Assembly (NCBI GenBank): GCA_005784505.1
Contig: VCAZ01000147.1
Coordinates: 365,398-429,397, forward strand
Direction: 5' to 3'
Origin: Bagarius yarrelli
Lineage: Eukaryota; Chordata; Actinopteri; Siluriformes; Sisoridae
Length of the DNA stretch: 64,000 bases
The notes below the pieces were generated by a model. That model had not been told where the DNA came from. It ran no database searches and saw only the letters and a program-made list of their open reading frames with translations. Every line of letters begins with the position of its first letter. Positions within the stretch are counted from its first letter, which is position 1. Of the stretch, positions 33,417 through 42,728 are shown in pieces. The translations under genes were made by a program, and so were the position numbers.

Positions 33417-34944
33417 TCTGCTGCTTAGTGAATCTGTAATAAACAAACCGTGTGTAACATGTGTAGTGCTGACGGTCTGTATGATTTATTTAATAATATA
33501 GAGTGTTAGCATTTGCTGAGACATTAGCTGAGACATTATCTGGTCACATGACTTGTCCCAACCAGGTTTCCTGTTTTCGTGTCTGTTTCTGTCTCAGATG
33601 CTGCTTTCTCCTCTGCTTCCTCGTCTCCTGAGAATGTGGAAGACTCCGGTTTAGACTCGCCTTCCCATCAGCCCCTGGACGCGTCCCCAGAGCCCACCGG
33701 TTGGGCGGCTTGGCCTTTGTCCTCCCAGCCTCCACAGAGACCTGTGGATTCTTCGCTTGATCGCTCTCCTGTCCCTCGAGAATGGCTGTCATCGCAGCGC
33801 TTGCCTCTGGACCCGCCCCTTAAAGAAAGCTCCACCTCTTCTTCTCCATTTCCTTCTTTTTCCGGCAGGTCCTCCGAGTCCAGCGCCTGGAGCTGTAAAC
33901 ACATCCCACAGGAGGATCCCTTTCTGGCTGCGTTCACACACCAGCCTGCCCGCCAGGATGCTTGGGTGGCTCCGCCTCCTCCTCGACCTACCTATAAGGA
34001 CCCGTTTGCCCCGCACACAAACAGTACTAAAACCCTGCCACCTCCTAATTCTTCATCCTCTCGTAAGGACCGAGAGAGGAAACGAGAGTGTGGAGCTCCG
34101 CCTCCTGATTCGCCCGACGATCCCTTCGCCATCACAATGATCGGCAGTCCGACGCACCAATCCACGCTGGCCGCTCAGAAAAGAGGGAGTGGCTTAACCT
34201 GGCCGACCAGTTTTAACTCTGCCCCTGCGATCCAGCCAACGATGGAGTCCACATGCTGGAGTTCAGAGCACAACCCGTTCAGTGAGGTGACACCGGACGG
34301 AGGCAGAAGGATGAGCAGGAGCAGAGAGGAGGGGCAGAGACGGAGTGGACCGCCCCTCACATGCCTCTCCGGCCCACAGGAGGACCTCTGCTTCTCCACG
34401 GATAAAGACCAGGACTGCCTGGACATCAGCACACACACAGGTACCGAACACACACAGTCCTTCCCACACCCCGGTTACGGTTGCCAGGGGTAATCCTACC
34501 CTCTCTATCTCTCCTTCTCTCACCCAATATCAGTTTTTCACTAATTTGCTCCCTTGCCCTTTTTTTTTGCCCCCACCTCCTCTCTCTCTCTCATTTGCTG
34601 TCACTCTCTCTTTCGCTATTTCGCTGTCTCTCACACGTTCGCTATTTCTCTGTCGCTCTCTCTCTCCCTCTCTCTTACACATACTTTCTCTCTCACACTC
34701 TTTCTTACACACACACACTCACTCACTCACCCACTCACTTTCTTTTTCTCTCTCTCTCTTTCCCCCCCCCATCTCTCTTCCCCTCTCTCTTTCTCTCTCA
34801 CACACACACACATTACCTCTCTCTCTCTTTCTGTAGGTCCTCAGCGGAGGTTCAGTACTGAGCTTCTGGTTTTGGCTCCTCCTCGTCCGGCTCGCTCTAT
34901 GTGTTCCAGGTCGAACATAAGTGATCGGGTAAAAACAGTCTGTA

Positions 34945-34983
<39 letters not shown>

Positions 34984-35485
34984 CATATGAACACACACTT
35001 TAATCCTCACACACTGTTAAACATTGCAGTTAAACATTGTACCTATTGTTCATCAGCTGCTTATTTAATCACAGTTTCTTTCATACACATAAAAATGTCA
35101 GAGAAATTCAAATCCAGTCTTAAACCACGTCTTCAGTCTTAAACCACGTCTTCAGTCTTAAACCACGTCTTTGGCTTTGGTTCCCCTTCATTTTACTCTT
35201 AATTATAAAAGAACACTGACCAGAAAGTCTTGGTGTTGCAGTTAGCAGCCAAAACTGAATGTCCTGTACACACTCCACCTCTGACTCCTGACCTTTGACC
35301 CTAGTCCAGGTCCTTGTGTTCGTCTCCTCTGCCGGAGCCCAGTCCTCCTCCAACGTCCTCCTCAGCCTCCTCCAGCCCCAGTGATTGGGGGGGTCAAACA
35401 CGAGCACCCAGCCCTGCACGAGGTAAGAGGATACACACACAAAATAATTTCTTCAATAGTACTCTGAAATGTTTCCTATATAGCG

Positions 35486-35578
<93 letters not shown>

Positions 35579-35750
35579 TGTAGGTTTTTCCCGAGGGCCG
35601 AGTCCTCTTTCTCTCAGCACTCAGGAGTTGTGGCCGGTTGCCGCAGCGTTTACAGAATACATCAACGCTTACTTTAAAGGAGGAGAAAACAACCGGTCTG
35701 TCTGTCTTTCTGTCTGTCTATCTCTTTCTGTCTGTCTATTTGTCTGTCTG

Positions 35751-35789
<39 letters not shown>

Positions 35790-36652
35790 GTTTATCAAAC
35801 TGTCTGTCTGTTTTTCTGTCTGTTAATTTATGTCCTTCTGTCTGTCTATCTCTGTCTGTTTATATGCCTGTCTGTCTGTCTATCTATCTATCTGTCTGTC
35901 TATCTATCTATGTATCTGTTTATCAATCTGTCTGTCTGTTTCTCTGTCTGTTTATTTATGTCCTTCTGTCTGTCTATCTCTGTCTGTTTATATGCCTGCC
36001 TGTCTGTCTATCTATCTGTTTATCTGTCTGTCTGTTTATCTGTCTGTCTGTCTATCTAACTATCTGTCGTCTGTCTGTGTCTATCTATCTATTATCTATC
36101 TATCATCTGTTTATCGGTCGGGTCTGTTTGTCTGTCTATCTCTGTCTGTCTATCTGTCTGTCTATCTGTTTATCTGTCTGTCTGTTTATCTGTCTGTCTG
36201 TTTATCTGTCTGAGTGTCTGTCTGTTTATCTGTCTGTCTGAGTGTGTCTCTGAATATAAATGCACTTCACACTTTTCAGATTTTTATCATTTTTATTCCA
36301 CTTTATAATTGTGTTACTTTGTGTTGGTCTGTCATCTGTCTGTCTGTGTATCTATCCACCTGTCTGTCTCTGTATCTATCCACCTGTCTGTCTCTGTATC
36401 TATCCACCTGTCTGTCTCTGTATCTATCCACCTGTCTGTCTCTGTATCTATCCACCTGTCTGTCTGTGTATCTATCCACCTGTCTGTCTGTGTATCTATC
36501 CACCTGTCTGTCTGTGTATCTATCCACCTGTCTGTCTCTGTATCTATCCACCTGTCTGTCTGTGTATGTCTCTCTTAATCCATCCATCTCTCTGTCTGCC
36601 TGTCTTTCTGTGCATCTATGTGTCTAACTTTTTTCTATCTCTATTGGTGTGT

Positions 36653-36695
<43 letters not shown>

Positions 36696-36729
36696 TGTGT
36701 GTGTGTTCGTGTGTGTGGTTTCTGTGTGT

Positions 36730-36825
<96 letters not shown>

Positions 36826-38046
36826 GGTGTCTGGTAAAGATCACAGGCGACCTCACCATCTCATTCCCAGCCGGAATCGCCCGGATATTTGCCGTTAATC
36901 CCAACCCACCGGTGCTCAGCTTCCGACTGCTCGGCATCTCTCGAGTGGATCACTTCTTACCCAATCAGAAGCTTCTCTACAGGTCAGCTGACACGTACAG
37001 TACTGCTTTATTGAACATGTAACACGTACGAGGGCTATTATGAAGTCATTTCCTTTTTTCCTGTCCCCCTCACAGTGACCCGTCCCAGAACGACCCGAAC
37101 TCCCGGGATTTCTGGTTTAACATGCAGGCGTTGATTGTCCACCTGCAGAAAGAGGCGGAGCTTAACCCACACGCCTCCTACCACAACCTGGCAGTGCTGA
37201 AATACCAGGTGAGACTTCAGACTCACTCTGGGGGCATTAATTTTTAAGCGAGATCTGCGGCTTGCGTCTCTGTTTTATGTGTAAATGTTCCCGATGTTGC
37301 CATGACGATGGCCGGTTGCCTCTCAGGTGTCGTCTCAGGACCCGGCTCGCGCCCCTCTGCTGCTGTCGGCCGAATGCCAGCGCAGCGGGACGGTCACACG
37401 CGTCGCCCTCGACTACCACTGTTGCCCGGCAACCGCTCCAGCCACTCAGCTCACAGACGTTAAGGTGTTGCTGCCCCTCGACCCCACAGCCACCGACCTA
37501 CAGTGTCAACCACCTGCCACCTGGTGAGAGACCGAAAGGGACTGAGAAAGAGAGAGCAAGAGACTGGGACAGAGAGACTGAGCGCGAGAGACTGAGAGAG
37601 AGCGCGAGAGACTGAGAGAGAGCGCGTGAGACTGAGAGAGAGCGCGTGAGACTGAGAGAGAGCGCGTGAGAGACTGAGAGAGAGCGCGTGAGACTGAGAG
37701 AGAGCGCGTGAGACTGAGAGAGAGCGCGAGACAGAGCATAAAGAGTGAGAGAGAGCAAGACGGATATACAGAGAGAGAAAGAGAATCATTTATTCATTTC
37801 TTTTTCAGAATTACAGAAGACGTGACATCATTTCTTTCTCCTTTTTCTCACAGGAACTCGGAGGAGAAGCGACTGCTCTGGAAGCTTCCTCACCTTTTAC
37901 CAACCAATCACAGTAAAGGTCACCACCACCATCACCACCACCTCCCAGTGACTACCAGTCTAACATGTCCCAATCCCAATGATCACACTATCAAATGTAC
38001 ACAAAATCTGTTTGTGGTGTGAAAGGTCTGAATTCATGCATAGCTC

Positions 38047-38135
<89 letters not shown>

Positions 38136-38315
38136 CAGGCTCGGGGACACTGTGTGCCAGCTGGCAGTGCCTGGAGGAGCCCCGTGGTCCTGCCCCGAGT
38201 CTGGCTGTACAGTTTGTGGGGACGGGAGCGTCTCTGTCGGGTCTGGATTTGGAGCTGGTTGGTGGCCGATACCGCATGTCACTGCTGAAGAAAAGATTTG
38301 CTACTGGTAAGTGAG

Positions 38316-38351
<36 letters not shown>

Positions 38352-39682
38352 AAGAGTCAGCATGAGCAGAAGAGCGGATTTAAACCACATCTATTATAGA
38401 AATACAGGACAGAAATATTTTGGCCAGAAAGAGTCGATTCAGATTCAGATTCAGATTCATTTTCATGTTTATTCCTAATCCCTGACGTTGAGGGGAGGAG
38501 TCTCCTGTGTTTGATCTTATTCTCAGGTTTCTATCATTAGACATTTAAGGAAGAAAAGTGTGTGAAACCTGTAATAAATTCAGAAACTGATTCAGAAGTT
38601 TGAGATCAGATTTCTGTCAGATGTTTGTGAATCTATAATCACACGCTGATGTGCTGTCCAACCCAGATGAGGATCGGTTCTACTGTAAGCCTGGTTCCTC
38701 CCGTAGTTTCTGCCATACATGATTTAAGGGAGTTTTTTTTTTCTCGCCACCGTTTGTCGGAGTCGTGTTTATTAGGGATAAAAAAAACTATTTGATTTAA
38801 ACAATTAGCAATTTTTAATTACATGTTTATATTTTTGTAAAGATGTGTATTGTTAAAAGTGCTAAAAAAATAAAATAGGATTCCATATTGTCGGTCGAGT
38901 AGCTTTAAGGCGGTCACAATTATTAAATAACCGTATAATCGCAATTATTTGACGTAACCGCGATCGCAATTATTAGCATTTTTATTAGCCACAAGGGGGA
39001 GATGTAGTACCTGCAGCACGTTACTTTTAACCAGAGTGAGTGAGTGAGTGAAGCGGCGTGATTTGAAAGTGATTTGGACCGTTGTGGTTTTCTGCTAGCG
39101 CAAGAAAATCTGTGTTACATTGTGGACAGAGTGATTATTATCGATTATTTACTGGATAACTTGTGTATGAAATGTGTTATTACAAACAATTAATCGCTAA
39201 AGCCCCAGGTCGGGCAATAAATCGCCATAAACGCAATTATTTATTCGACAATTAACCGTCACCCGAATTCGATAATCGTGACAGCCATAAGTAGCTCATT
39301 TACATTACAAGCATCTGGCAGACGTCCTAATCCAGAGCGACTGACATTCATCTCATTTATACGACTGAGCAATTAGGGGTGGGGCAACAGTGGCAAATTG
39401 GTGGTGCTGCGAATCGAACCCACAACCTTCCGGTTAGCAGTTCAACACCTTAAACCACCGAGTTACCATTTCCCACATTTCAGACAGGTTGCCTGATACA
39501 CACGAACGTGCGATCTGATCAATCTGATTGAAACACATGATGAGGGTTGGATACTAATATCAGTGTGTAAAACAGGAGAACTGATCTCCAGCCAGATGTT
39601 TCTCCCTCCTGTGAAACCTCATCCTTACATTTCAGCAGTATAATCAGTGATTAGAGACTGTTTAATGTTAAGTAAGATTAAT

Positions 39683-39713
<31 letters not shown>

Positions 39714-39755
39714 CTGTGTGTTTCAGGGAAGTACCTGGCCGGCTGTTTGTTGTAG
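19722..39755 (+). CDS. fcho1: fcho1: F-BAR and mu-homology endocytic adaptor, 26 coding exons
   Basis: The protein is an FCHo-family pioneer of clathrin-coated pits. Its F-BAR dimer binds PI(4,5)P2 and bends membrane, its linker activates AP-2, and its mu-homology domain (muHD) recruits Eps15/intersectin and cargo (family knowledge). Seen: exons 1-8 give the F-BAR domain (ELAEFVRER, IEETYSKSMSKL, MWDLFRMSSDKVALCHLEL). Exons 9-19 give the linker. Exons 20-26 give the muHD, ending KRFATGKYLAGCLL. Discounting four apparent extra bases in exons 8-9, the frame totals 1108 residues, against about 890 for human FCHO1 as I recall it; the excess lies mainly in the linker. FCHO1 is preferred to FCHO2 because of FGPPLDSAF, SPENVEDSGLDSPSH and the absence of FCHO2's proline-rich insert. 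Start chosen at 19722, giving METEYFKNNFWGEKN in line with the family N-terminus. Confidence 0.93.
21524..21615 (+). CDS. fcho1: fcho1 coding exon 2, F-BAR helix 1
   Basis: It encodes GEKNAGFDVLYHNMKHGQ and ELAEFVRER of the FCH/F-BAR start. Its acceptor (CCTCAG) directly follows a (TG)n tract. It ends two bases into an AGG codon; donor GTGAGA leads into a GA-rich tract. Confidence 0.93.
22440..23665. repeat. Minisatellite, 36-base unit (CACCC family, locus 4)
   Basis: About 30 units of the type CCAGTCCCACTGAAGAGGGT then GTGGTCTCTATATATG, interrupted by a TA tract near 23450. In fcho1 intron 2. Confidence 0.93.
24208..24400 (-). mobile_element. SINE (same family as 681)
   Basis: GTCTTTATCCAGAGCGACTT and AAGGGCCTTGCTCAGGGGCC on the + strand mark a reverse copy in fcho1 intron 2. 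Confidence 0.8.
24809..24883 (+). CDS. fcho1: fcho1 coding exon 3, F-BAR
   Basis: It encodes AAIEETYSKSMSKLAKMASN, the most conserved FCH-domain segment. Acceptor TTAATCAG; donor GTAAGT. The phase matches both neighbours. Confidence 0.94.
25924..26065 (+). CDS. fcho1: fcho1 coding exon 4, F-BAR
   Basis: It encodes TFAPMWDLFRMSSDKVALCH and the following helix up to QAKVHRK. Acceptor CTCAACAG; donor GTACTG; 142 bases; ends in phase 0. Confidence 0.94.
26700..27140. repeat. Minisatellite, 32-base unit
   Basis: About 13 units of GCTACTTTTTGTAGTGTAAA then ATCACCTTTA(A/T)A. Each unit has a short CTAC...GTAG dyad. In fcho1 intron 4. There are no spacers, so it is not CRISPR-like. Confidence 0.95.
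27171..27237. repeat. 22-base-arm hairpin
   Basis: Left arm AGTAGCAAATCTGTTTAATG (extends to 27192) pairs with 27216-27237 with one mismatch; the loop is 23 bases. It directly follows the 32-base minisatellite. Confidence 0.85.
27628..27799 (+). mobile_element. SINE, full-length-like (same family as 681)
   Basis: GGAAGTGGTGGCTCATGGTT at the 5' end, GGGTTCAATTCCCAGC as box B, and tail GTCGCTCTGGTTAAGGGCGT. In fcho1 intron 4. Confidence 0.85.
27917..28069 (+). CDS. fcho1: fcho1 coding exon 5, F-BAR
   Basis: It encodes TKEEVIGTVEAVQALQVQ and RKEGAPQKELEK in 51 codons. Acceptor TTCGGCAG. The donor GTCGAT is weak beyond the GT, and the next intron is only 117 bases. Confidence 0.9.
28187..28291 (+). 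CDS. fcho1: fcho1 coding exon 6, F-BAR
   Basis: 35 codons encoding AELKSKKAFDSFAATVEKF to KKMSDSAQ, a coiled-coil-like F-BAR helix. Acceptor CTTTTAG; donor GTGTGT. Confidence 0.93.
28375..28505 (-). mobile_element. SINE fragment (same family as 681)
   Basis: GAGGGTTAAGGGCCCTGCTC and TCAGAGTGACTTACATTTAT mark a reverse-strand fragment in fcho1 intron 6. Confidence 0.7.
28690..28788 (+). CDS. fcho1: fcho1 coding exon 7, F-BAR
   Basis: 33 codons: KFQDIEDEHLQKMKQLIKSY and HSIEDTHVQVGQ, the conserved end of the F-BAR helical bundle. Acceptor CATGCAG; donor GTGAGA. Confidence 0.94.
28897..28995 (+). CDS. fcho1: fcho1 coding exon 8, F-BAR end, frame broken
   Basis: It opens VHEEFKQ. The frame then reads into a TGA, whereas the family pattern (N-I-E-N, a hydrophobic stretch, KF-x-E-x-KGTGKERPG) appears after a shift. 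The shift fits two extra A bases, one in the AAA at 28918-28920 and one in the AAAAA at 28925-28929. The exon is 99 bases where 97 would keep phase with exon 9. Sequencing or assembly error in A runs and a real lesion are both possible. Confidence 0.85.
29193..29316 (+). CDS. fcho1: fcho1 coding exon 9, linker start, possible 2-base insertion
   Basis: It encodes GPVGLEEFQ and KAFRI as in FCHO1. From the CGCGCGG near 29275 onward the phase is off by two. Removing one CG unit gives RGLGKRERQ, matching the family's PGL-x-RRERE, and restores phase 0 for exon 10. Acceptor GATCCAG lies after a 65-base (GT)n tract; donor GTGAGA runs into (CA)n. Confidence 0.8.
29878..29904 (+). CDS. fcho1: fcho1 coding exon 10 (27-base micro-exon)
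   Basis: Nine codons, GFSALTDTP, with acceptor TTGTGCAG and donor GTAAGT. It fits phase 0 on both sides, so it could be skipped without changing the frame. Its small size makes it the least certain exon. Confidence 0.7.
30424..30916. mobile_element. Long inverted-repeat element, arms of about 180-220 bases
   Basis: CTTGCTGTAGTAATAAGAGT at the left end is matched by its complement at the right end. Similarity continues inward through the ATCAATCAAT repeats and the ATCGATTCTCGCTCACATCA segment. A related single arm lies at about 7775-7965. No coding capacity; probably a fold-back transposon or two inverted insertions. Confidence 0.75.
31325..31385 (+). CDS. fcho1: fcho1 coding exon 11 (donor is U12-type AT)
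   Basis: It encodes NSPLEVDDEGFMIRADVSQN, matching the family's EVDEEGF-x-x-R-x-DV-x-QN. No GT donor fits. The intron starts ATATCCTTAA, matching the U12-type 5' site consensus. One base (G) remains for the next codon. Acceptor CGTTGTAG follows (TG)n. Confidence 0.85.
31386..31992 (+). other. fcho1: Probable U12-type AT-AC intron of fcho1
   Basis: 5' site ATATCCTTAA at 31386. Branch-site candidate CCCTTGAC with the adenosine at 31979, 13 bases before an AC end at 31992. An AG at 32000-32001 is an in-frame alternative end. The phase joins exon 11 to exon 12. Confidence 0.75.
31530..31695 (-). mobile_element. SINE (same family as 681) inside the U12-type intron
   Basis: CATTTACATCTGCTAAATGT, TTAAGGGCCTTGTTCAGGGG and the TACCACTTTTCCACC end show a reverse-strand copy. 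Confidence 0.78.
32002..32168 (+). CDS. fcho1: fcho1 coding exon 12, acidic DSD motif (start may be 31993)
   Basis: It encodes DKENNFYSSDSDYDDEEPKK, a strongly conserved FCHO linker motif, then the IQIRP segment. Two 3' sites keep the frame: GCAG before 32002, or AC before 31993, which would add three residues. Donor GTAAGT. Confidence 0.88.
32491..32515 (+). CDS. fcho1: fcho1 coding exon 13 (25 bases)
   Basis: It encodes ATTKRHIS, matching the GTMKRHSS region of human FCHO1. Acceptor TTTGCTGTAG follows a T run; donor GTAAGT. Leaves one base. Confidence 0.82.
32671..32727 (+). CDS. fcho1: fcho1 coding exon 14, linker
   Basis: It encodes NISTAGRSEEESDSAPQR. Acceptor ACCCCTAG follows a (TG)n tract; donor GTAAAT. 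The phase is kept on both sides. This part of the linker is poorly conserved. Confidence 0.78.
32856..32907 (+). CDS. fcho1: fcho1 coding exon 15, linker
   Basis: It encodes GETEALCRFTSSPNHS. Acceptor TTGTTGTAG follows GTGTGCGTGT repeats; donor GTATGA. Accepted on phase; sequence conservation is weak. Confidence 0.72.
33241..33347 (+). CDS. fcho1: fcho1 coding exon 16, FGPPL motif
   Basis: It encodes SGSDSLFGPPLDSAFKSHSF, matching the FGPPLESAF motif of FCHO proteins. The acceptor (CTCTCTCAG) is the end of a CT tract; the donor GTAAAA is followed at once by (CA)n. Confidence 0.9.
33598..34440 (+). CDS. fcho1: fcho1 coding exon 17 (843 bases), DPF/NPF linker
   Basis: It opens with SSASSSPENVEDSGLDSPSH, an FCHO1 hallmark. 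The rest is rich in proline and serine and carries three DPF motifs (DPFLAAF, DPFAPH, DPFAIT) and one NPF (NPFSEV). In endocytic proteins, DPF motifs bind the AP-2 appendages and NPF binds EH domains. This exon accounts for much of the protein's extra length. Acceptor GTCTCAG; donor GTACCG. Confidence 0.93.
34837..34928 (+). CDS. fcho1: fcho1 coding exon 18, linker
   Basis: It encodes PQRRFSTELLVLAPPRPARS and NISDR. The acceptor TTCTGTAG follows a CT tract; donor GTAAAA. Ends in phase 0. Confidence 0.8.
35305..35422 (+). CDS. fcho1: fcho1 coding exon 19, Ser/Pro-rich linker
   Basis: It encodes a serine/proline-rich stretch ending in TRAPSPAR. Acceptor GACCCTAG; donor GTAAGA followed by a short (CA)n. 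Leaves one base, matching exon 20. Confidence 0.82.
35584..35695 (+). CDS. fcho1: fcho1 coding exon 20, start of mu-homology domain
   Basis: It encodes FSRGPSPLSLSTQE and VAAAFTEYINAYFKGG, the conserved start of the muHD. The acceptor (TCTGTAG) ends a roughly 90-base (TG)n tract. The donor GTCTGT is itself the first unit of a GTCT repeat. Confidence 0.93.
35696..36575. repeat. CTGT/CTAT tetranucleotide block and 24-base array
   Basis: 35696-36245 is degenerate (CTGT)n/(CTAT)n beginning exactly at the exon 20 donor. 36332-36575 holds about ten units of CACCTGTCTGTCTCTGTATC plus TATC. A (TG)n tract of about 180 bases follows up to the exon 21 acceptor. Confidence 0.92.
36827..36982 (+). CDS. 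fcho1: fcho1 coding exon 21, mu-homology domain
   Basis: It encodes CLVKITGDLTISFPAGI, then PPVLSFRLLGISRVDHFLPN, a core muHD beta-sandwich segment. Acceptor GTGTTAG directly follows a (TG)n tract of about 180 bases; donor GTCAGC. Confidence 0.95.
37076..37208 (+). CDS. fcho1: fcho1 coding exon 22, mu-homology domain
   Basis: It encodes SDPSQNDPNSRDFWFNMQAL to HNLAVLKYQ, matching SDPSQ-x-DP-x-x-KDFW-x-NM in FCHO1. Acceptor CCCTCACAG; donor GTGAGA. Confidence 0.95.
37327..37523 (+). CDS. fcho1: fcho1 coding exon 23, mu-homology domain
   Basis: It encodes VSSQDPARAPLLLSAECQ to TDVKVLLPLDP and PPATW. Acceptor GCCTCTCAG; the donor GTGAGA runs into a GA/GC repeat of about 20 bases per unit. Confidence 0.94.
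37540..37740. repeat. Minisatellite, AGAGAGAGCGCGTGAGACTG (20 bases)
   Basis: About nine units in fcho1 intron 23, starting a few bases after the donor. Confidence 0.9.
37854..37918 (+). CDS. fcho1: fcho1 coding exon 24, mu-homology domain
   Basis: It encodes NSEEKRLLWKLPHLLPTNH, matching NLEEKRLTWRLPDV of human FCHO1. Acceptor TCTCACAG; donor GTCACC is followed by CACCAC repeats. Confidence 0.92.
38139..38306 (+). CDS. fcho1: fcho1 coding exon 25, mu-homology domain
   Basis: It encodes PSLAVQFVGTGASLSGLDLE and GGRYRMSLLKKRFATG, the most conserved muHD segment. Acceptor TGTTTCAG follows an 80-base (TG)n; donor GTAAGT is followed by (CA)n. Confidence 0.95.
39300..39475 (-). mobile_element. 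SINE (same family as 681)
   Basis: CATCTGGCAGACGTCCTAAT and GAATCGAACCCACAACCTTC identify a reverse copy in the last fcho1 intron. Confidence 0.8.
39727..39755 (+). CDS. fcho1: fcho1 terminal coding exon 26
   Basis: It encodes KYLAGCLL and TAG at 39753. Acceptor TGTTTCAG follows a (TG)n tract. A 3'UTR follows, with AATAAA at 40290. Confidence 0.92.
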
Positions 39756-40040
39756 AACTTCATCATCTGATTTTTTTTTTGGACTAAAATTTTTTGCACT
39801 TTTATCACTAAAAGGACCAAACACACAGTGAGACACGAGTGCTGGACATTCCCCATGATGCACTGCTGTGTAAGGAGGAACTAAAACACAGACTCGTGCA
39901 GCACTTTTGGGAAGGGATGAGGGTCGTTTTGCTGGAAACTTTGTTTTTTTTCTAATTCCTGTATCTTCAGTTCGAGTCGAGTGAATCTGTCAAATGTTTT
40001 TGTTTGTGTGTCTATAATAATGTTTGTTAAAGACTGACGC

Positions 40041-40078
<38 letters not shown>

Positions 40079-40083
40079 TGTGG

Positions 40084-40117
<34 letters not shown>

Positions 40118-42535
40118 CAACGCTTGGTTCATGGTGGTTAAACAGTTTTACACCAATTTATTACAGTTTTTTTTTTTAAACCAGTACAAAATACAACCGA
40201 AGGTCGATTTTATTCCCGACTGTTTTCTCTCGTCAGTCTGTGTAAAATATTTCTGAAAATGGCGCCTGCTGCTTTCCCCCCCCCCAAAAAATAAAGCTGA
40301 ATAATAGAAGAATCAAATCTACGACCATAAAAATAAAAAAAGGATCCATCTAAAAACAGCAATACAAAAAAAACAACTATTCCATTAACAGCCTGAAATG
40401 CACATAATACATGATAGAGGAAAGTAAAGACGGAAAAAAGGTCACGGGGACGAGCGGTCGCGTCCCAGCCAAAAGAAAGAAATCTTACTGAAATTTGTAA
40501 ACATGGAGAGAGAAAAAATAATAATAAAATCGAGTGGGAAATTCGGGCACTTTTCTATAAATAGATACGGTTTTTGATACGACATAGAAAAAAAAAAAAA
40601 AAAAAAAAAAGCAGGATGAAAAAGTCCAGCAGCATCAAAAAGACGAGTGTGTTTGTGTGCATAATTCAGTGTAAGAAGAAAGGACAGATTTTATAAATTA
40701 GCCAGAAATCTGGAGTGTTTATATCATACCGTCAGAATGAATCTGATGAAATCTGTTTCAGTAAAGTGACCGAACGGACAGACCAGTTAAAGGGTTAATT
40801 TCCTACATTAGTGTGCGAGAGGCAGCGCTGAGAAAAGACCAAAGATACAACTTCACATCCATCCATCCATCCATCCCTCTATTCACTCATCCATCCCTCT
40901 ATTCACTCATCCATCCCTCTATTCATCATCATCCCTCTATTCACTCATCCATCCATCATCTGTCCATTTATTTCTCTATTATTCTTTTTATTCACTCATC
41001 CATCCATTCAGTCATCCATCCATTTGTCCATTTATTTCTCTATTCACTCATCCATCTATTCATCTATTTACTCATCCATCCATCTCGCTATTCACTTATT
41101 CATTCATCTCTCTATTCAGTCATCCTTTCATTCATCTGTCCATTTATTTCTCTATTCAGTCATCCATCCATCCATCTCTATTCACATCACTCATCAACCC
41201 TCCATCCATCCATTCACCTCTCCATCCGTCCATTTCATCTGTCCATTCACTCTCTATTCAGTCATCCATTCATTCATCTTCATCTATGTACATTCATTTC
41301 TCTATTTACGCATCTATCTATTCATTTCTCTATTCACTCATCCATCCATCCATCCATCTCGCTACTCATTCATCCATCTACACCTTTATACATTTATCTG
41401 TTTATACATAAATCTCTCTACTTTTTCATTCATCTATCTCTCTATTCACTTATTCACCCATTCATCTATCTACATGTTTTTCCATTTATCTGTCCAAAGG
41501 TTTATCTCTCTACTCTTTCATCCACCCATTCATCTGTCTATCCACCCATTGTTTTATTTATCCATCTGTTCATTCATCTATTCATTTTCCTCATCCATCT
41601 GGTTATTTATTCATCCATCCATCCGTCTGTTAATAATCTATCCATCCATTGATTTATTTATCTGTCTACCCAGCCCTTCATTTATCCATCCATCGATTCA
41701 TCCGTCCATCCGTCATTTATTCATCCGTTTATCTATCCAACCATTCATATATTATGCATCCAGTCATCCATCTATCCATTCATTCGTTCATTCCCTTAAA
41801 TGCAACAGAGGTTTTAAAAAAAGAGCTGAACGTCTGTTTGTGGACGGGTTCCTTAATCGTTTTCCTTAATTATCATTAACTTTAGCAGCGAGATAGAAAT
41901 TTGAAAGGGTTCCATGCAGATTATTGTGTGCAGACAGACTGACTGACTGACAGACTGACTGACAGACTGAACTGCAATTCACTTGCTAGACTTTAGCAAG
42001 CAAACTACATCCTCACAAATGTAGTGCACACTTACTTTAAGTGTGATTTTACGAGGTCTCTAAGGCGACTTATTTTTTTCTAAACATAATGTTTTTTAAA
42101 CAAGCGGGTCGCGCCGCATGCACCTCGCAGCCGCACGGCATGCACATCGCAGCCACGCCGCTGTCCGTCTGTGCTCGTCCAACTACACTTGAAATAAACT
42201 TAAGTGCACCAAAGATGTGATATGTGAAGAGTCCATTAATGACCTTCTCACTCGCTCGCTGCTCGGGGACTGTGGAACCTCGTCACACAAAAACGCAGCG
42301 CTGCATAGAGACAGCTGAGGTATCGGAGACTCGTCTCAAACGGACGGCGTGACGCGATGGTTTCTATTTGTTTTGTTTTTGTGGGGTGCCGATAAACGAA
42401 TGCGGAACCCGAACAACCTTTGCTTCTGAAGCTGCTCGAGAGACGATACGGTCGTACCGCAGGACAGGCACGGTGTACTCGAGGGGTTTCTGCTCTCGTT
42501 TAAGGCACTGGAAATACACTATGGCACAACTTTCT

Positions 42536-42566
<31 letters not shown>

Positions 42567-42689
42567 GCACAGAGGAGGAAAAGAGGACAGAAAAACTTGA
42601 GCACAAACTCTAAAGCGTCTAGACTGCATTAGTTACTCAAACAAAACGTCAGTGTTAGATCGACTCACACAAGCAGAATGCTCATATAT

Positions 42690-42728
<39 letters not shown>

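Noticed and set aside
36303..36587. DRQVDRYTDRQ repeat protein on the - strand
   Set aside because: Antisense reading of the 24-base CTGT-type array.
40813..41869. Two frames of about 280 codons rich in Ile/His/Ser
   Set aside because: Translation of TCCA/ATTC repeats.
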